Below are positions 14,547 to 17,390 of a DNA stretch of 17,390 nucleotides, one piece after another. The DNA is from JAGUXG01 sp043798435 (lineage in GTDB: Bacteria; UBA9089; UBA9088; JAGUXG01): the NCBI GenBank assembly GCA_043798435.1, contig JAZDOR010000065.1, forward strand, positions 1 through 17,390. The letters are read 5' to 3'. Made by a program: the position numbers and the translations under genes. Each line of letters begins with the position of its first letter. Position 1 is the stretch's first letter. The notes under the pieces were generated by a model, which saw only the letters and a program-made list of their open reading frames with translations, was not told where the DNA came from and did no database searches.

Positions 14547-15248
14547 GATGTTGAGGTAGAAGACCCGAAGATTCCTTATCGGGAGTCAGTCAGAGCCTCT
14601 GCCAAAGGTGAAGGAAAATATAAACGGCAGACCGGTGGCAGGGGTCAGTATGGACATAGCTTAGTTGAGATAACGCCCCTTCCTCCTAACTCAGAGGAGA
14701 CATTTATCTTTGAGAACAAGCTATTTGGAGGATCAATCCCAGCCAAGTATGTTCCGTCTATAGAAAAGGGTGTAAAGGAGGCTATAGATAAGGGTATTCT
14801 GGCTGGATACCCTGTCAAATGGGTGAAGGTAAAACTCTATGATGGCTCTTTTCATGAAGAGAGATTCATCAGATATCGCCTTCCAGTTAGCTGGCTCATT
14901 TGCCTTTAAGGATGCCTTTGAGAAAGCCTCACCCTATCTTTTGGAGCCAATATATGAGGTAGAGGTCTTTGTTACTCTTGAATATACCGGGGATGTTATC
15001 AGCGATATAAATAGCAGAAGGGGAAGGGTTCAGGGCGTTGAGGAAGGGGTAGTCAGGGCTCTTATCCCACAGTCTGAGATGTATAAATACTCTACGAGCT
15101 TGCGTTCCCACACCCAGGGAAGGGGTTCATACACAATGAAATTCTCCCATTATGAGCAAGTCCCAGCACATCTTTACGGCAAAGATATTAGAGGAGAAGA
15201 AGGAAGAATAAGTAGTGGGCAGAAGGCAATGAAGAGAAGGAGTAACTG
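14547..15248 (+). pseudogene. frameshifted partial copy of the EF-G-2-like gene (domains IV-V)
   Basis: 14547-15248 is about 95% identical to 13282-13971, starting at codon 435 of the EF-G-like gene and running past its stop codon. One extra base near 14858 shifts the frame (HEVDSSD becomes HEERF.. in the original frame), and a second extra T near 15174 shifts it again before the end. There is no start codon in the original frame and a TAA precedes the copy. Domains I to III are missing, so no functional translocase can be made. Most differences are silent, including a Ser TCT to AGC change, while only a few residues differ (His to Tyr, Gly to Ser, Asp to Glu, Val to Ile). That suggests the copy diverged while still coding. 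Confidence 0.93.
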
Positions 15249-15363
15249 TTCAGGTGCAATGAAGGAAAAATGAAAAAACTTTCGGAAAAAGGGAAAAAGA
15301 GACTAACTACAAAGGCACGAAGAGACCAAAGAATTAAAAATTAGAGAAGGTTAAATCTTTGTG
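15249..15363. repeat. intergenic dispersed-repeat fragments
   Basis: The segment holds ACTACAAAGGCACGAAGAG near 15306 and, in opposite sense, CTTTGTGTCTTATG near 15358. These words resemble those at 15900-15945 and 16127-16165. No coding signal is seen. It joins the end of the EF-G pseudogene to the barrel-protein remnant. Confidence 0.5.
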
Positions 15364-15501
15364 TCTTATGCAAGTGGTCATGCAAAAGAAGGCTCTGGGC
15401 TAACCGCAGGCTTTGGCGTATTTCAATCAACCTTTGATATTGACTACGCTATCAGACCCGTAGGCGTCCTTGGTCTATTCCACTATATCTCTATCTTCTA
15501 A
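15364..15501 (+). pseudogene. C-terminal remnant of a PorV/UPF0164-like outer-membrane protein
   Basis: This frame encodes 45 residues and a stop codon. The pattern GLTAGFGVFQSTFDIDYAI, then RPVGVLG and FHYISIF at the very end, fits the final two or three beta strands of PorV/UPF0164-type barrels: alternating residues, DYA..P.G.LG..H and a terminal Phe. There is no start codon or signal peptide. The 5' side runs straight into dispersed-repeat sequence (CTTTGTGTCTT). I read it as the tail of a gene whose front was lost by rearrangement. The assignment rests on a short match and is moderate. The NUDIX ATG follows 9 nt after the stop. Confidence 0.55.
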
Positions 15502-15510
15502 GTTTTAAGA

Positions 15511-15948
15511 ATGAAGCACCCATATCCCACAGTTGATATTATTATTAAGATAAATGATGGTATCCTTCTTATAAAGAGAAAGAATCCACCCTTTGGTTGG
15601 GCTTTGCCTGGTGGCTTTGTTGACTATGGAGAGAGCTTAGAGGATGCAGCGGTAAGGGAGGCAAGGGAAGAGACAGGGCTTGATGTTAAACTCTTCAGCC
15701 AGTTTCACACTTACTCTGACCCAAACAGGGACCAGAGGATGCACACCATTTCAACAGTCTTTATTGCTAAAGCAGAGGGTGAGCCAAAGCCAGGGGATGA
15801 TGCAAAAGATCTGGCGATATTCCAGAAGGATTCCCTGCCAGAGGAGATGGCTTTTGACCACAAAAAGATATTGGAAGATTATCTTGATATTACTAAATTC
15901 TTTACCGCAAAGAACGCAAAGAATTACACAAAGTTCGCCAAGAATTAA
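15511..15948 (+). CDS. NUDIX hydrolase, ADP-ribose pyrophosphatase-like
   Basis: A 145-residue NUDIX protein. The Nudix box is complete: Gly35, Glu41, then REAREETGL (49-57) with metal-binding Glu53 and Glu54. PYPTVDIIIKI, LIKRKNPPFGWALPGGFVDYGE, QFHTYSDPNRDQRMHTIS and GDDAKD resemble the archaeal and bacterial ADP-ribose pyrophosphatase group (MJ1149 type), so the likely reaction is ADP-ribose to AMP plus ribose 5-phosphate. The last 15 residues (131-145, FTAKNAKNYTKFAKN) are translated from a dispersed repeat starting at about 15898, so the native stop codon seems to have been replaced. No clear Shine-Dalgarno is seen. Confidence 0.92.
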   Translation: MKHPYPTVDIIIKINDGILLIKRKNPPFGWALPGGFVDYGESLEDAAVREAREETGLDVKLFSQFHTYSDPNRDQRMHTISTVFIAKAEGEPKPGDDAKDLAIFQKDSLPEEMAFDHKKILEDYLDITKFFTAKNAKNYTKFAKN

Positions 15949-16189
15949 TTTATACCGAAAAGAAATTGGTTTACAAAAAAAGCAACTACTCAGGTTCAGG
16001 GATTAAAGGGTTCAAGGTTCATGGTTAATCCTCTTATTCTCTAACCTTGAACCGTGAACCTCAGAACCATAAACTAACACAATTTTTGCAAACCTGATTG
16101 TTTGGGTATACAATAATTTTTCCCCTTTGTGTCTTTTGCGATTTACTTTGCGTCCTTTGCGGTTACTCTGTATCTGAAGTGGATTAAAT
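15898..16189. repeat. inverted dispersed repeats between NUDIX and the CPCG gene
   Basis: The left arm ACCGCAAAGAACGCAAAG (from 15904) is answered by CTTTGCGTCCTTTGCGGTTA (16149-16168) in opposite sense. Between them is a hairpin from GGTTCAAGGTTCATGGTTAA (from 16009) and ACCTTGAACCGTGAACC (16043-16059), again in units of about 7 nt. Positions 16086-16110 (TTGCAAACCTGATTG, then TTTGGGTATAC) match the terminal part of the repeat at 4907-5056. No gene is visible after the NUDIX stop codon. Confidence 0.7.
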
Positions 16190-16411
16190 TTACCTCCTTC
16201 CGCAAGGACAAGGCTCTCTTTGAGGTTCTGGTTCTAAATTCTGCGGTGTTTGTTTGATTGGGTGGTTTAAAATTTCCTCTTTTTCTCCTCTGATCTTTTC
16301 TAATTCAGATATGCTTGGTTTTGCAGAGGGTTTCTTATTGGAGATAGAGACCAAAATAGGTGCAATGGAGAAACCTACAATCAATAGAGAGAGAATCTTA
16401 AAAATCTTCAT
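16190..16411 (-). CDS. small hypothetical protein with N-terminal membrane segment and CPCG tail
   Basis: A 73-residue reading frame I do not recognise as a family. Residues about 4-24 (FKILSLLIVGFSIAPILVSI) form a hydrophobic segment after Met-Lys-Ile, fitting a signal peptide or membrane anchor. The middle is charged (ELEKIRGEKEEIL). The end, QREPCPCGRR, resembles the first half of a SEC-C motif but stops before the second cysteine pair, so it may be a truncated or frameshifted SEC-C protein or a coincidence. There is no Shine-Dalgarno. Repeat end motifs lie directly on both sides. Existence as a real gene is plausible, not proven. Confidence 0.45.
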   Translation of the reverse strand: MKIFKILSLLIVGFSIAPILVSISNKKPSAKPSISELEKIRGEKEEILNHPIKQTPQNLEPEPQREPCPCGRR

Positions 16412-16417
16412 TCTTTT

Positions 16418-16605
16418 GTAACTATTTACCGAGATAGAAGTGCAAGGAAAATGGTAATCAGGTTATCGGGTAATGTAGGAAAAGGTAATCAGGTAATCGG
16501 TTATCGGATAATTGTTTTTCTTACCGATTACTGATTACTGGTTACCGATTACTTCTTACTTGATTACCGATTACCAAAATTCTACTTCAGTTGACTAAAG
16601 TGTTA
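16418..16605. repeat. two-ended repeat element B with GGTAATC/GATTACC heptads
   Basis: It begins GTAACTATTTACC (16418-16430) and ends TACTTCAGTTGACTAAAGTG.. (16583-16605), which are the two ends of element A in reverse order. The interior is different: left-arm units GGTAATC, AGGTAATC, GGTTATC and right-arm units CGATTAC, TGATTAC, TGGTTAC, an inverted pair of heptad arms. The right end overlaps the last codons and stop codon of cutA. Confidence 0.8.
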
Positions 16606-16907
16606 TCATTTATCCACTTTAGATAATCTTCATTCCCGCCAATTATAGGCAGAGCAATTATCTCAGGAATCTCATAGCTGTGGAGCTCTTTTGTTGTTCT
16701 GATAATCTTATCCAAAAGCTCTTCTCTGGTTTTAAGAATCAAAAGCACTTCCTCTTGCGAGTCTATCCTTCCTTGCCACCAGAATAAGGAAGAGGCTTTG
16801 GGCAGGATATGGACACAGGCTATCAGTCTTTTAGAAAGTAACTGATCAGCTATTTTTCTTGCTTGCTCCTCTTCTGAAGCTGTAATAAAGACGACTATAT
16901 ATTTCAT
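16587..16907 (-). CDS. cutA: divalent-cation tolerance protein CutA
   Basis: CutA (106 residues), a small trimeric protein of ferredoxin-like fold linked to copper tolerance in E. coli but with an unclear general role. Signatures are IVVFITASEEEQARKIAD, KRLIACVHILP, SLFWWQGRI, EVLLILKTREE and LHSYEIPEIIALPI, with the usual length. The last residues (NTLVN) and the stop codon are supplied by the end of repeat element B. The upstream repeat has a promoter-like TTGAAA-N17-TATACA, but its -10 box overlaps the ATG, so it cannot drive this start. No Shine-Dalgarno is visible. Confidence 0.94.
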   Translation of the reverse strand: MKYIVVFITASEEEQARKIADQLLSKRLIACVHILPKASSLFWWQGRIDSQEEVLLILKTREELLDKIIRTTKELHSYEIPEIIALPIIGGNEDYLKWINDNTLVN

Positions 16908-17047
16908 GTATACCCAAATAAATTAGCCCTTTCAACAAACTAAATAGAATTCAGTAGTCAGAATACAGGAGTCAGAATGAAAAATCCACATCTATTCTAT
17001 ATTCTGGATTCTGGATTCTGGATTCTGTATTCTGAATTCTGTCATTT
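16908..17047. repeat. ~140-bp dispersed repeat, copy 2
   Basis: Copy of the element at 4907-5056, in the same orientation and again directly upstream of a minus-strand gene (cutA). The conserved left end GTATACCCAAATAAATTAG is followed by AATAGAATTCAGTAGTCAG, ACAGGAGTCAGAAT and ACATCTATTCT. The terminal heptads here are GGATTCT (three), GTATTCT and GAATTCT, a different mix from copy 1. Confidence 0.85.
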
Positions 17048-17050
17048 TGC

Positions 17051-17085
17051 GAGTACCGATTACCGATTACCGATTACCGATTATT
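17051..17085. repeat. short GATTACC heptad run
   Basis: Five consecutive 7-nt units: GAGTACC, GATTACC three times, then GATTATT. They are of the same family as the right arm of element B (16530-16575). The run lies just downstream of the oppC-like remnant on the minus strand. Confidence 0.8.
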
Positions 17086-17111
17086 AGTATATCCCATAAA
17101 AAAAGCCTTGT

Positions 17112-17240
17112 CTATAATTTTCCCACAAAGCTCTTTGGGTCAAAGCAGTCTCGGAGGCCATCAGAAAGAAGATTAAAGCATATAACTGTAATAAAAATAG
17201 CAAAACCTGGAGCAAGAATCCAGGGATAGGATGAAAGTGT
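17112..17240 (-). pseudogene. C-terminal remnant of an OppC/DppC-type ABC transporter permease
   Basis: Read on the minus strand this frame gives SSYPWILAPGFAIFITVI, then CFNLLSDGLRDCFDPK and a TAG stop codon. PW..L.PG.AIF..V..FNLL.DGLRD..DP is the characteristic C-terminus of oligopeptide/dipeptide ABC permeases: the last membrane helix and cytoplasmic tail. The frame has an in-frame TGA at 17295-17297 and no start codon or further permease sequence upstream, where the DNA becomes very AT-rich. Hence only about the last 40 residues survive here. The overlapping 79-residue frame at 17084-17323 is a shadow. Confidence 0.82.
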
Positions 17241-17390
17241 GCTAATATCCATATGGACATCACATTCCAAATCCGCACTAAAAATGATATATACTCACAA
17301 ACAACAGATTTCCAAATTTTCAAAAAACATTTAAGTATTTTTTATAAAAAGCCGATATATAGATATATACTGATTTATTTGAGTATAATC
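17241..17390. repeat. AT-rich end segment with partial repeat copy at 17369-17387
   Basis: 17369-17387 (ACTGATTTATTTGAGTATA) is an exact 19-nt reverse complement of 4908-4926, the conserved end of the repeat found at 4907-5056 and 16908-17047. Similarity stops after these 19 bases. The rest of the segment is AT-rich with no gene visible. Confidence 0.65.

Noticed and set aside
14839..15273. A 144-residue gene on the plus strand
   Set aside because: It is the out-of-register part of the EF-G-like partial copy after a one-base insertion; the start lies within former coding sequence.
16907..16935. Promoter for cutA
   Set aside because: TTGAAA-N17-TATACA is present, but its -10 box overlaps the start codon, so transcripts would begin inside the gene.
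17084..17323. A 79-residue membrane protein on the minus strand
   Set aside because: Hydrophobicity comes from reading the permease remnant out of frame; the true frame (17112-17240) gives a clear OppC tail.

Overview
This window looks like part of the genome of an uncultured, AT-rich, Gram-negative-type bacterium. Seen directly: an ADP-heptose-pathway kinase (LPS core), secD, a C-terminal fragment resembling a PorV-type outer-membrane barrel, HPr kinase, and very repeat-rich intergenic DNA. The combination suggests a little-studied candidate-phylum lineage, but I cannot name one from the sequence. No rRNA is present.

Layout. 1-4900 is mostly minus strand: an orphan MNT-type nucleotidyltransferase, then an operon read right to left as Phd/YefM antitoxin, PIN toxin, panB (pantothenate) and rfaE1 (heptose kinase), preceded by an exported DUF4139 protein. 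5100-13950 is plus strand housekeeping: purH-hemC, secD, tRNA-Arg(TCG), hprK, pheA (chorismate mutase-prephenate dehydratase-ACT) and an EF-G-2-like GTPase. 13950-15510 is a disturbed region: a frameshifted second copy of the last third of the EF-G-like gene, separated from the first copy by an integron attC-like site and a small SEC-C gene, followed by a barrel-protein remnant. 15511-17390 holds a NUDIX hydrolase (+), a small CPCG protein (-), cutA (-) and a remnant of an oppC-type permease (-).

The strongest unexplained signal is in the gaps between genes. Nearly every gap carries a degenerate array or hairpin built of 7-nt units. The unit sequence differs from gap to gap, but the period is the same and the right arm is usually a rough reverse complement of the left. 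The extreme case is 45 exact heptads (9166-9480) starting on the first base after the secD stop codon. Repeats often touch or supply stop codons (secD, hprK, hemC, cutA, NUDIX), and one insertion has separated an ancestral panB/rfaE1 overlap.

Regulation. Three perfect-consensus sigma70-type promoters (TTGACA-N18-TATAAT) all use an 18-bp spacer. Those of purH and secD are placed so that the predicted first transcribed base is the A of the ATG, so both mRNAs should be leaderless. The toxin-antitoxin promoter has a palindromic operator over its -10 box and a normal Shine-Dalgarno.
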